This document shows positions 14,598 through 21,576 of a stretch of 23,201 nucleotides of DNA, piece by piece. The position numbers and the translations under genes were made by a program. The stretch's first letter is position 1. Every line of letters begins with the position of its first letter. The stretch is taken from NCBI GenBank assembly GCA_034436035.1, contig DAOTVW010000132.1, positions 1 to 23,201 of the forward strand. The letters are read 5' to 3'. The notes beneath the pieces are model-generated. The model did not search any database. It was given only the letters and a program-made list of their open reading frames with translations, and was not told the origin of the DNA. This DNA comes from UBA4823 sp034436035 (GTDB taxonomy: Bacteria; Chloroflexota; Anaerolineae; Anaerolineales; UBA4823).

Positions 14598-15917
14598 CTA
14601 TATCCTTCGCGCCTCCATATAGAAACGTTTTTCTTTTGCCTCACCCATCGAAAAAGTCTTCCTTGGTAAAGCGCCATCAAGGATAACGGTTTTGAATAAA
14701 TCGGATTTTGCCATGCCTGCTAAATAAATCCCTGCGTTGTTCGATTGTAACCCTAGGCGCAGTATTACTTCTTCACCATGAACGTAATCGATCTTTTCAG
14801 CGCCGCCATTTTTTAAAAAGCCATCCAAAAAGGGCTGGATTGTACCGACGGGGAGATTGGAAGAAGGATTCGTTATCCGAATGACGCCAAAATCCCGTCC
14901 TCCACCAAGGATGCCGATTAATTGTCCGGATGGATCACCTCTATTCACCCATTGCACCATTTCCTCCTTGCTGGAGACAGCATGGTACGTGTAATTTTCC
15001 CCAAACTCAGCTTCTAGCGCTTGATAAAGGTCCTTTTTGATCCCAAATAAAATGCGGTGGATGGGTTTAAATTCCAATCCAGTATCATGGACATTTTCAA
15101 CTTCAACCAAAGCATAGCGAGCGGGATGATCTAATCCTACTTTAGGCTTCATTTCTTCCCAGATGGCTTTAGCAGTAGCAAGGGAGTGGTTCCCATCACC
15201 CATGGCAAACAATAAAATCGGTTGCGCTGATTTCAACCCATACTTCTCTGCAAATATTTGGGGATCAGCTAACTGCCGCAGAGCATAGATGACCTTCTCT
15301 TCCAAGTCAGGATCATTTACGGCATATCCACATAAATGCCCGCTATCTAACATTAAGTCGAAGTCATATAATTTGGGCAAATACCGCTTCTTATCAGCTA
15401 ATGGTTCGATGACAGTTTGCCCCGGATCATCGATTAAGACCAAGATGTGGGGAAGCTCCAAAGCAGCCCCGCGGCGAATTTTCATGCGGGGTGGCAATCT
15501 TTCAATGATCGTTCCTTCGGTGGCGCGGATGAGACTCTGTGAACCTTTTGTATAGTCATATTGCTCTAAATCCAGCGCCAACATGATTCCTTTGCGTGTC
15601 TTCCCGGCAGCCGTCCGCTCGACATAGATCATACCCTGCCGGGCTTCGAAAACACCCTCATCTAAATAGCGTCGCATTGTTTGTTGGATCTTTCCAATAC
15701 GCGCCTCTACATCGGCATTCTCCAAATAAATCTCCGGCAATACCAGGCGTAATGTAGAAGGCGCTTCACCAACGATTTGCTCGACTTGCTCCCAATATTC
15801 CGGTTCCGAGGTGAATTGATCCACCGCAATCACAGCCCATTTCTGCAAGTCAATCCCTTGTTTCGGTAACAGAATATCTGGCACTTGTACTGCTATATCC
15901 GCATAATTTTTCATCAT
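14598..15917 (-). CDS. DUF1015 family protein, associated with serine biosynthesis
   Basis: A 439-residue cytosolic protein of the DUF1015 (COG4198) family. Recognisable blocks are AVDQFTSEPEYW near residue 31, an EGTIIERLPPRMKIR segment near 134-148, ELPHILVLIDDP at 154-165, GDGNHSLATAK at 240-250, and EFKPIHRILFG near 282-292. The GDGNH block recalls the nucleotide-binding DGxHR-type motif of the ParB/sulfiredoxin fold. The ATG has AAAGGAG just upstream. It lies 178 nt downstream of serA on the same strand, and serC is divergent beyond serA; the same grouping occurs in various anaerobes. A role in serine or phosphoserine metabolism is therefore likely, but the reaction is unknown and I do not assign one. 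Confidence 0.88.
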   Translation of the reverse strand: MMKNYADIAVQVPDILLPKQGIDLQKWAVIAVDQFTSEPEYWEQVEQIVGEAPSTLRLVLPEIYLENADVEARIGKIQQTMRRYLDEGVFEARQGMIYVERTAAGKTRKGIMLALDLEQYDYTKGSQSLIRATEGTIIERLPPRMKIRRGAALELPHILVLIDDPGQTVIEPLADKKRYLPKLYDFDLMLDSGHLCGYAVNDPDLEEKVIYALRQLADPQIFAEKYGLKSAQPILLFAMGDGNHSLATAKAIWEEMKPKVGLDHPARYALVEVENVHDTGLEFKPIHRILFGIKKDLYQALEAEFGENYTYHAVSSKEEMVQWVNRGDPSGQLIGILGGGRDFGVIRITNPSSNLPVGTIQPFLDGFLKNGGAEKIDYVHGEEVILRLGLQSNNAGIYLAGMAKSDLFKTVILDGALPRKTFSMGEAKEKRFYMEARRI

Positions 15918-16036
15918 TGCTCCTTTTCGGCTTATCTCCCATTTTGAAGGTGAAACTCACGAAGGATGCTTTGATTACCCACAATAATGGAGAGCGCTTC
16001 TTTTATATTAGTTTAGATTCAACTTCATCCAATTTA

Positions 16037-16066
16037 ATCATAACCCTGTCCTAGCATACAGGTCAA
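16037..16066 (-). promoter_or_regulatory. Candidate promoter of the DUF1015 gene with a dyad in the spacer
   Basis: On the minus strand TTGACC (16061-16066) is followed after 18 nt by TATGAT (16037-16042). The dyad CCTGT (16045-16049) / ACAGG (16058-16062) sits between the two hexamers, where a repressor would block polymerase. The leader would be about 110 nt. Confidence 0.5.
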
Positions 16067-16094
16067 AGACAGATGCAACTTCCAATCATGATTG

Positions 16095-16997
16095 CTATGT
16101 CCCCTTTGCAAATTCAATCACAATTTGAGCAACTTCTGCACCGACTCGGTTTTGTGCTTCTTTTGTTGCGGCGCCGATATGAGGTGAGGCAATCACTTTA
16201 TCATGTTGGATTAATTTCCAGTCGGTGGGGGGTTCTACAGCAAAGACATCTAAAGCAGCCCCGCCAACTTTCCCGCTCTCTAATGCCTGATATAACGCAT
16301 TTTCATCGACAATTCCACCTCTAGCACAATTTACGATTCTGACTCCGTCCTTCATTTTTGAAAATTGCTCAGCCCCAATCATATTTGCTGTCTCTTCGGT
16401 TTTTGGGAGATGCAAACTAATGTAATCCGAACGCGCCAGTAATTCATCTAAGCTGACTAATTCTCCATAATCAAACTGCTGTACATAAGGGTCAAAGGCA
16501 ATCACTGTCATTCCCAATGCAGCCGCTCGGCGAGCTGTTTCCTTGCCAATATTGCCAACCCCAATTAAACCCAGTGTTTTCCCATTAATCTCATCTCCTT
16601 CGAAAGCCTTTTTCTCCCATTTTTCCGCTTTCATCGAAGCAGTGGCTTTGTACAGCGAGCGTGCCAGCATGAACATATATCCAATCGCTAATTCAGCAAC
16701 CGAAGCGGAAGATGCCAAAGGGGTATTCTTTACCACTATCCCTTTCGAGCGGGCATAATCCACATCAATCGTGTCCAACCCAACGCCACCGCGCACGATC
16801 AATTTCAAATTTGGGCAGGCATCGATTAATGGTTGGCGCACTTTGGTACGAGAACGAACTACTAAAACGTCATACTTTGGGGCAACGTTCATTAATTCTT
16901 CTGCGCTGATCTCGAAGTTGGTATCCACCAGGATGCCAGCTGCGCGCATCTGTTCAATGCTTTCTTTTTCGGTTTTATCGCAAACAAGAACTTTCAT
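16095..16997 (-). CDS. serA: D-3-phosphoglycerate dehydrogenase, short form without ACT domain
   Basis: The first step of serine synthesis: oxidation of 3-phosphoglycerate to 3-phosphohydroxypyruvate with NAD. It is a D-isomer 2-hydroxyacid dehydrogenase with the Rossmann motif GLIGVGNIG at 143-151 and an Asp at the end of the next strand (FDPY, Asp169) that favours NAD. The catalytic set is Arg226 (CARGGIVDE), Glu255 (FAVEPP) and His273 (SPHIGA). At 300 residues it lacks the C-terminal ACT domain used for serine feedback in the long forms. A GAGGAG ribosome-binding site and a strong promoter precede it. The divergent neighbour serC encodes the next step, which makes this assignment firmer than for an isolated 2-hydroxyacid dehydrogenase. 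Confidence 0.92.
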   Translation of the reverse strand: MKVLVCDKTEKESIEQMRAAGILVDTNFEISAEELMNVAPKYDVLVVRSRTKVRQPLIDACPNLKLIVRGGVGLDTIDVDYARSKGIVVKNTPLASSASVAELAIGYMFMLARSLYKATASMKAEKWEKKAFEGDEINGKTLGLIGVGNIGKETARRAAALGMTVIAFDPYVQQFDYGELVSLDELLARSDYISLHLPKTEETANMIGAEQFSKMKDGVRIVNCARGGIVDENALYQALESGKVGGAALDVFAVEPPTDWKLIQHDKVIASPHIGAATKEAQNRVGAEVAQIVIEFAKGT

Positions 16998-17068
16998 TGT
17001 TTATCTCCTCATTAAAATCAATTATTCCTCATTACACATCTTAATTGAGAATGGCACTCCAATATTTC

Positions 17069-17097
17069 ATTCTACCGACCAAAACACCCTTTGTCAA
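17069..17097 (-). promoter_or_regulatory. Promoter of serA
   Basis: On the minus strand a consensus TTGACA (17092-17097) is followed after exactly 17 nt by TAGAAT (17069-17074, one mismatch). This is the best sigma-70-type promoter in the window, with a leader of about 65 nt. Confidence 0.75.
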
Positions 17098-17168
17098 CCA
17101 AAAATATGAACAAGTAACCTTTATAAATATTTGGGAATTTGACCTTAGAATTTACCTTAATTGGCGAT

Positions 17169-17174
17169 TATAAT
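17169..17174 (+). promoter_or_regulatory. Candidate -10 box of serC
   Basis: TATAAT on the plus strand in the serA-serC divergent region, 84 nt before the serC ATG. The -35 at 17 nt (TAGAAT) is poor, while TTGACC at 17139-17144 is 24 nt away. Only the -10 is convincing. Confidence 0.35.
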
Positions 17175-17258
17175 TAAAGCGCTCATGCAAAATTCATCTA
17201 TTAACCCGATTTTGGGTATCATGATTGATAAGGCATATTACCTTGATAGGAGATTAAA

Positions 17259-18350
17259 ATGACGGAACTTAACCGTGCACACAATTTCAACCCTGGTCCG
17301 GCTGGTTTACCCCTGGAAGTTTTACAACAAGCTCAAGCAGAGCTGTTGGATTATAAAGGAACCGGCATGTCCGTAATGGAAATCAGCCACCGCTCCAAAG
17401 AGTTTGAAAACATCATCAATGAAGCAGAAGCAGACCTGCGCGAGTTACTGCAAATCCCCTCTCATTACAAAGTCATCTTTTTACAAGGAGGGGCCAGTCT
17501 GCAATTTTCCATGATACCGATGAACCTCCGCCCGGCCGGTGCCTCCGCGGATTATATTATCACCGGAGCATGGAGCAAGAAGGCAACACAAGAAGCCCAA
17601 AAGCTAGGCGCCACTCGCATTGCAGCGGACACAAAAGACAGTAACTATAACTGCCTTCCCCAATCCCTTGATCTCGACCCCAACGCCGCTTACCTTTACT
17701 ATTGCTCCAATGAAACCATCCATGGCGTTGAATTTCTCGAAGAACCACAACCCCCCGCTGGGGTTCCATTGATTTGCGACGTATCATCGGATTTTATGAG
17801 CCATCCCATCGACATTAACAAATATGCTTACCTTTATGCTGGAGTACAAAAAAATGTTGGACCAGCCGGGGTGGTCGTTGGGATAATCCGCGAAGACATG
17901 CTCGAACGCGTCCCAGCCAATATGCCTGTGATGCTTGACTTAAAACTGCAGGCAAACGAGCGATCACTGTACAACACTCCCCCATGTTTCACGATTTATA
18001 TGGTGGGTCTAGTCTTGAAATGGATGAAGAAATTGGGTGGATTATCTACCATCGAAGCTCGCAATAAAGCAAAAGCAGATTTGCTTTATCAAACCATTGA
18101 CAACAGTCATGGCTTTTACAAAGGACATGCACAACCCAACGCTCGTTCCCGCATGAACGTCACTTTCCGATTACCGAATGAGGAACTGGAAGCCAAATTT
18201 GTTAGTGAAGCGAAAAGCCATAACATGGTTGGATTAAAGGGCCACCGTTCTGTTGGCGGATTACGAGCCTCCATCTATAATGCAGTTGAACTTTCGGATG
18301 TAGAGGTATTAGTGCAGTTTATGCAAGAATTTCAGAAAAAGTACGGATAA
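17259..18350 (+). CDS. serC: Phosphoserine aminotransferase
   Basis: The second step of serine synthesis: transamination of 3-phosphohydroxypyruvate with glutamate to give O-phosphoserine. The class V fold-type I enzyme opens with FNPGPAGLP at 10-18, followed by GTGMSVMEISHRSKEF at 34-49, GGASLQF at 77-83, CDVSSDF at 173-179, and the PLP Lys198 in YAGVQKNVGPAG. The C-terminal GLKGHRSVGGLRASIYNA block supplies phosphate-binding residues and is diagnostic for SerC. The length of 363 residues is standard. AGGAG lies seven bases before the ATG. It is divergent from serA, an arrangement that allows shared control from the 261-nt region between them. Confidence 0.96.
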   Translation: MTELNRAHNFNPGPAGLPLEVLQQAQAELLDYKGTGMSVMEISHRSKEFENIINEAEADLRELLQIPSHYKVIFLQGGASLQFSMIPMNLRPAGASADYIITGAWSKKATQEAQKLGATRIAADTKDSNYNCLPQSLDLDPNAAYLYYCSNETIHGVEFLEEPQPPAGVPLICDVSSDFMSHPIDINKYAYLYAGVQKNVGPAGVVVGIIREDMLERVPANMPVMLDLKLQANERSLYNTPPCFTIYMVGLVLKWMKKLGGLSTIEARNKAKADLLYQTIDNSHGFYKGHAQPNARSRMNVTFRLPNEELEAKFVSEAKSHNMVGLKGHRSVGGLRASIYNAVELSDVEVLVQFMQEFQKKYG

Positions 18351-18405
18351 TTTCTTCCTTGCCTATCGAACGTATTGTTGAAAAGACGGTAAATTTTCGT
18401 GATAA

Positions 18406-18437
18406 GGCAAGCGGGTTTACCAAAACGCCCGCTTGCC
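18406..18437. terminator. Hairpin between convergent genes, probable bidirectional terminator
   Basis: A perfect 10-bp stem GGCAAGCGGG (18406-18415) / CCCGCTTGCC (18428-18437) with a 12-nt loop lies between the serC stop and the stop of the minus-strand gene at 18490. The T-runs on either side are poor. Confidence 0.6.
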
Positions 18438-18489
18438 AGCGCTGCGATAGCACAAGAAAGGCAATCGAAAGGATCAGAAAAGAAACGGT

Positions 18490-18765
18490 TTAGTTTGCTG
18501 GTGGAAGCGGTTCATCACTGGTCTTTGGAGTTTTAGTACGCAGAGTAAAGAAGCCCACCACAACGGGGATAAGGGCTAAAAGCAACCCCAAACAAATCAA
18601 AACAACGCCTACACCTTTGGGAACGCCGCCACTGCGCTGCCCTAACTCAAAAGTGCCGGCTCCCATAGCGGAAGCGGCGCCAAACAAACAAAGGAAAAGG
18701 CCCGGGCAACCGCATAATAACGCACTGGCTACAGTTGCAATAATTCCTGTGGTTTTCTTGTCCAT
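18490..18765 (-). CDS. Small two-helix membrane protein, function unknown
   Basis: A 91-residue protein with two hydrophobic helices (about residues 7-33 and 50-73) separated by a Gly-rich loop, and a hydrophilic, Pro-rich C-terminal tail. The first helix contains a distinctive CGCPGLFLCLFG segment with three cysteines and looks like a recurring small membrane family, but I cannot name it. I choose the ATG giving MDKKTTGII, which has AAGGAG nine bases upstream; an upstream TTG would add six residues that include the ribosome-binding site. It converges on serC and has its own promoter. Confidence 0.7.
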   Translation of the reverse strand: MDKKTTGIIATVASALLCGCPGLFLCLFGAASAMGAGTFELGQRSGGVPKGVGVVLICLGLLLALIPVVVGFFTLRTKTPKTSDEPLPPAN

Positions 18766-18798
18766 AAACAAAATCTCCTTCAATTGTAGAATAATATA

Positions 18799-18827
18799 AG
18801 TATACGGTAATAACCGCTAACCTGCAA
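18799..18827 (-). promoter_or_regulatory. Candidate promoter of the small membrane protein gene
   Basis: On the minus strand TTGCAG (18822-18827) is followed after 17 nt by TATACT (18799-18804). A short dyad CGGT-AATA-ACCG lies in the spacer. Confidence 0.5.
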
Positions 18828-18937
18828 GGATTGTGTACTAAATCTATCTATATTCCAATGCGCTCCTTGGCAATTTCCAACCATCCTTCTATGTCGGTTG
18901 CCTATATCACCATCCTACACCTCCCTGAGTTATCTAG

Positions 18938-18943
18938 TATAAT
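18938..18943 (+). promoter_or_regulatory. Candidate -10 box of mntP
   Basis: TATAAT, 31 nt before the mntP ATG, with a poor -35. I looked in 18830-18940 for a manganese (yybP-ykoY) riboswitch and saw no convincing match; a GGCAA/TTGCC pairing at 18869-18902 is weak. Confidence 0.35.
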
Positions 18944-18974
18944 TTTTATTTGTGGCTGTTAAACTGAGGAATTC

Positions 18975-19538
18975 ATGTTATTAAATGCAATCCTGGTCGC
19001 ATTTGGTTTGGCGATGGATGCTTTTGCCGTTTCTCTCGGGGTGGGTACTGGCAACCAAGCCAACCTGAAACGCTCCAAAATTCGCCTGGCATTTCACTTC
19101 GGGATCTTTCAGAGCGGGATGACTTTATTGGGCTGGATTGGTGGTCACACGATCGAGTCGCTAATCCGCAATTACGATCACTGGTTGGCGTTTATCCTTT
19201 TAGCCTATGTCGGTGGGAAAATGATCCGCGCAGGTATCAACCTTGAAACCGATAGCTATCCCTCCGATCCCACCAAAGGAGGATTACTGGTGATGCTGTC
19301 TTTTGCAACAAGCATGGATGCGTTGGCAGTAGGATTAAGTATGGCAATGATCAGCTCACCTATTCTCGTGCCATCAGGGATTATCGGTTTGATCACTTTT
19401 GTCCTTTCCTTATTTGGATTATTTTTTGGCAATCAACTAGGGCGGCTTTTCGGAAAACGCATGGAGGTACTGGGGGGGATCATTTTAATTGGGATTGGAC
19501 TGCGCATTCTCATCAGCCATTTATTTTTCCTGCCCTGA
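18975..19538 (+). CDS. mntP: Manganese efflux pump MntP
   Basis: A six-helix inner-membrane exporter of Mn(II), 187 residues, the family's normal length. The internal duplication is plain: LAMDAFAVSLGVG at 12-24 and TSMDALAVGLSMA at 112-124, with membrane-embedded Asp15 and Asp115 that are essential in characterised MntP proteins. The loop between helices 3 and 4 is short and polar. GAGGA lies five bases before the ATG. It stands alone on the plus strand, about 120 nt from the next gene, which has a separate promoter. In other bacteria mntP is controlled by MntR or a riboswitch; neither site is evident here. Confidence 0.93.
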   Translation: MLLNAILVAFGLAMDAFAVSLGVGTGNQANLKRSKIRLAFHFGIFQSGMTLLGWIGGHTIESLIRNYDHWLAFILLAYVGGKMIRAGINLETDSYPSDPTKGGLLVMLSFATSMDALAVGLSMAMISSPILVPSGIIGLITFVLSLFGLFFGNQLGRLFGKRMEVLGGIILIGIGLRILISHLFFLP

Positions 19539-19571
19539 TTATATTGAGGTGCGGTTTCAATAATCCACTTC

Positions 19572-19600
19572 TTGTTTTATGTAACCTTTTTTCATATAAA
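19572..19600 (+). promoter_or_regulatory. Candidate promoter of the DUF2892 gene
   Basis: TTGTTT (19572-19577) and TATAAA (19595-19600) with a 17-nt spacer, about 60 nt before the ATG. Confidence 0.5.
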
Positions 19601-19661
19601 ACGTCTAATTAAATAGCTGAATAAGCATTCATCTGTTTGAACAAATAACCGGAGGTGTGTT

Positions 19662-19868
19662 ATGTCTTTTGTAAATGAAGCTGGTTGGGATCGCATAGCG
19701 AGAGTGGTTTTGGGGATTGTACTCCTCTATCTTGGTTGGGCTGGCGTTATCAGCGGCGGCTGGGGAATCTTTCTCAAAGTGATTGGTTTTGTTCCATTGC
19801 TAACCGGATTGATTGGTTGGTGCCCATTGTATTCCTTGTTTAAAATCCGTACCAATAAATCCGCCTAA
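19662..19868 (+). CDS. DUF2892 (YgaP-like transmembrane) protein
   Basis: A 68-residue protein that is almost wholly one DUF2892 domain: an amphipathic start (NEAGWDRIARVVLGIVLLYLG), a glycine turn, a second membrane helix, and the family's closing motif GWCPLYSLF with Cys54-Pro55. In YgaP the same domain anchors a rhodanese and dimerises in the membrane. GGAGGTG lies seven bases before the ATG. The next gene downstream carries the same domain fused to thioredoxin, which suggests the two proteins may pair in the membrane. Its biochemical role is unknown. Confidence 0.88.
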   Translation: MSFVNEAGWDRIARVVLGIVLLYLGWAGVISGGWGIFLKVIGFVPLLTGLIGWCPLYSLFKIRTNKSA

Positions 19869-19915
19869 GGAAACTAATCCATTAATTCACATTATATTAA
19901 AAGCATTCTAACCAT

Positions 19916-19964
19916 AATAATACAAGCTTCGACACCTTGAAAAAGGATTGAGGCTTGTATTATT
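19916..19964. other. Long imperfect hairpin with a GNRA-type tetraloop between the DUF2892 and thioredoxin genes
   Basis: A perfect 12-bp outer stem AATAATACAAGC (19916-19927) / GCTTGTATTATT (19953-19964) encloses an internal loop and an inner CCTT-GAAA-AAGG hairpin (19935-19946). It ends 28 nt before the thioredoxin start. It may be a terminator of the DUF2892 gene, though no T-run follows, or a structured leader. TTGAAA (19937-19942) and TATTAT (19958-19963), spaced 15 nt, could also form a promoter inside it. Confidence 0.6.
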
Positions 19965-19992
19965 CATAACCGCAAATTAATTTCAGGTGCAC

Positions 19993-20508
19993 ATGAATAA
20001 AGAAGAATTTAGCGAAAAAATCCGTAAAAATTCACGTCCTGTCGTGGTTGACTTCTGGGCGGAATGGTGCATGCCCTGCCGGGCGATGGAACCGGCGTTG
20101 AAACGTGTCCAACAACTTTACCAAGATCAGGTAGATGTATGGCGCATCAATACGGACGAAGAACCAGAACTAGCTCGCTCGTTGGGTATTCTTGGCATTC
20201 CAACCATGATCGCCTATCATAATGGAGAGCAAGTTGCCCGCCGTACAGGGGGTCAGAATGAGGAGGGCATTAAAAATATGTTTGAGGCTGCCATAAGCGG
20301 TGTCAAACCCACCAAATCAGGATTAAAGCCAGCCGATAGAATTATTCGTCTTACCGTTGGTCTTATTTTCATAACCTTTGCGTTCCAAACGGGATTCTCT
20401 TGGGTTTGGGCGGTCTTGGGGGCGATCATCAGCTTTAGTGCAGTGTATGACCGCTGCCCAATCTGGAAAGCGATGACGAGCCGGTGGCAAAGACGGAATA
20501 GCGTGTAG
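19993..20508 (+). CDS. Thioredoxin fused to a C-terminal DUF2892 membrane domain
   Basis: A 171-residue two-domain protein. Residues 1-103 are a thioredoxin fold with the redox site WAEWCMPCR (Cys26, Cys29) and the cis-proline Pro70 in GIPT. The site is CMPC, not the CGPC of classical thioredoxin. Residues about 113-161 are a DUF2892 domain with two membrane helices and the closing Cys155-Pro156 (DRCPIWKAM). The thioredoxin should therefore be tethered to the membrane, and with no signal sequence it would face the cytoplasm. I choose the ATG at 19993 with AGGTG just upstream; a GTG two codons earlier overlaps that site. The stand-alone DUF2892 gene is 124 nt upstream. A redox role for membrane targets, perhaps sulfur carriers as with YgaP, is inference. 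Confidence 0.88.
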   Translation: MNKEEFSEKIRKNSRPVVVDFWAEWCMPCRAMEPALKRVQQLYQDQVDVWRINTDEEPELARSLGILGIPTMIAYHNGEQVARRTGGQNEEGIKNMFEAAISGVKPTKSGLKPADRIIRLTVGLIFITFAFQTGFSWVWAVLGAIISFSAVYDRCPIWKAMTSRWQRRNSV

Positions 20509-20554
20509 CTGTATCTCAACATTGATTTCAGGGATTGCACGAATTATTTTGCAC

Positions 20555-20790
20555 AGTACCAGCTTGTAACCCAAAATTTATTTTGGTGCTTTGATGAAAT
20601 CGATTTAGCAGTACTCACTTGTAACCTGATATTTATTTTGATGCTTTGACGAAATCAATTTAGCAGTACTCTTGTGTACCCCAATTTATTTTTGGTGTCT
20701 TTGCGATTTAAATTTCGCTGCACCAGCTTGTAATCTAAAATTTATTTAGGCGCTTTGATGTAATCAATTTCGTAGTACTGGGTTGAATAC
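20555..20790. repeat. Degenerate 55-bp tandem repeats, about 4.5 units
   Basis: Units start at 20555, 20610, 20665, 20719 and 20774 (partial), with lengths 55, 55, 54 and 55. Units 1 and 2 differ at nine positions by my count; units 3 and 4 are more diverged. Common landmarks are AGTACY at the start, CTTGTAA, an AATTTATTT core, GCTTTGATG and AATCAATTT. A further degraded part-unit may lie at 20531-20554. Unit 1 contains the hairpin CCAAAA-TTTA-TTTTGG (20571-20586), and unit 4 a comparable CTAAA/TTTAG pair. The period is not a multiple of three and stops occur in all frames, so it is not coding. The whole gene-free stretch between the thioredoxin and HAD genes (20509-20895) contains otherwise only the elements listed separately. 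Confidence 0.8.
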
Positions 20791-20826
20791 TTTTTCTTTC
20801 CTGATGACAAGACCTCACATTGATTG

Positions 20827-20843
20827 TCAGGTCAGAAACCTGA
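20827..20843. repeat. Short dyad TCAGGT-N5-ACCTGA upstream of the HAD gene
   Basis: TCAGGT (20827-20832) and ACCTGA (20838-20843) form a 6-bp inverted repeat. Its half-sites CAGGT and ACCTG are those of the palindrome at the left end of the window but in the opposite arrangement, and the preceding ATTGATTGTCA (20819-20829) also occurs in the left repeats (79-89). Confidence 0.5.
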
Positions 20844-20856
20844 GCCGCGATAGGCG

Positions 20857-20865
20857 TGGTAAAAT
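20857..20865 (+). promoter_or_regulatory. Candidate extended -10 promoter of the HAD-glycosyltransferase pair
   Basis: TGG-TAAAAT, an extended -10 with one mismatch, ends 30 nt before the HAD start. The -35 position holds AACCTG inside the dyad at 20827-20843, so that dyad could act as an operator. Confidence 0.35.
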
Positions 20866-20895
20866 TTCCTCCAAAAAGGAAGCCTATTATTAAAC

Positions 20896-21576
20896 ATGCT
20901 CAAAGCGGTTATCTTTGATTTCGACGGTCTCATAGTGGAAAGCGAAAGCCCTCTCTATCGCGCCTGGGCTGATTTGTTTGCTCAATACAACCAGGAATTA
21001 CCACTCGAACAATGGGCAAAGATCATTGGTACAGTGGATGATTATTTTGATCCCTTGGCTGAACTGGAGAAACGATTAGGAAAACCATTCCCGGAGCGGG
21101 AGAACTTACGCGCTGCAGTGGAAGCGCGTTCATTGCATCAACTCATTGCGCAGGGAGCCCAGCCTGGCGTTACCGACACACTCCAGCAAGCCACTGCACT
21201 GGGATTAAAAATTGGGTTAGCTTCCAGTTCCAACCGCGAGTGGGTGGAGAGTCATCTACAACGCCTCCAAATCAAGCATTATTTCCATTGCATCCGTACC
21301 TTTAGCGATGTCGGAAGTGCCAAACCCGACCCCAAACTGTATCTATCCGTCCTGGACTATTTTTCCATCCTTCCTGAAGAAGCCATCGCCCTGGAAGACT
21401 CTCCCAACGGTATCCAGGCTGCCCGCGCAGCCGGTATATTTTGCATTGCCGTTCCCAATCAACTCACCCGTCATCTTGATCTTTCCCAAGCTAATCTGCG
21501 TTTGCATTCCCTCACCGAGCTAAATCTACAGCAACTCCAACGTCAATTCAACGGGAGAAGCCAGGAAACGCGATGA
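20896..21576 (+). CDS. HAD-superfamily hydrolase, beta-phosphoglucomutase-like
   Basis: A 226-residue cytosolic phosphatase or phosphomutase of HAD subfamily IA with an alpha-helical cap. Motif I is FDFDGLIVESE with nucleophile Asp8 and acid/base Asp10, motif II is Ser110 in GLASSS, motif III is Lys143 in GSAKPDP, and motif IV is Glu167-Asp168 in ALEDSPNG. All catalytic residues are present. The usual ribosome-binding site is missing at normal distance (AAGGAAG lies 14 nt from the ATG). Its stop overlaps the next start as ATGA, so it is translationally coupled to the glycosyltransferase, which suggests a sugar-phosphate substrate. Family members act on many small phosphates and I do not name one; it is not a typical SerB. 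Confidence 0.9.
   Translation: MLKAVIFDFDGLIVESESPLYRAWADLFAQYNQELPLEQWAKIIGTVDDYFDPLAELEKRLGKPFPERENLRAAVEARSLHQLIAQGAQPGVTDTLQQATALGLKIGLASSSNREWVESHLQRLQIKHYFHCIRTFSDVGSAKPDPKLYLSVLDYFSILPEEAIALEDSPNGIQAARAAGIFCIAVPNQLTRHLDLSQANLRLHSLTELNLQQLQRQFNGRSQETR

Noticed and set aside
18830..18940. Mn-responsive (yybP-ykoY) riboswitch upstream of mntP
   Set aside because: Only weak pairings are visible and none of the expected conserved loop sequence; the predicted -10 lies downstream of this stretch anyway.
19969..19992. GTG at 19987 as the thioredoxin start
   Set aside because: It overlaps the AGGTG that best serves as ribosome-binding site for the ATG at 19993; the two-residue difference has no effect on the domain call.
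20509..20895. Hidden small gene or tRNA in the repeat-filled gap
   Set aside because: Stops occur in all frames, the repeat period is not a multiple of three, and no cloverleaf or CCA-type end was found.
20896..21576. HAD protein as the missing phosphoserine phosphatase SerB
   Set aside because: The cap type and motifs are beta-phosphoglucomutase-like, and it is coupled to a glycosyltransferase rather than to serine genes.
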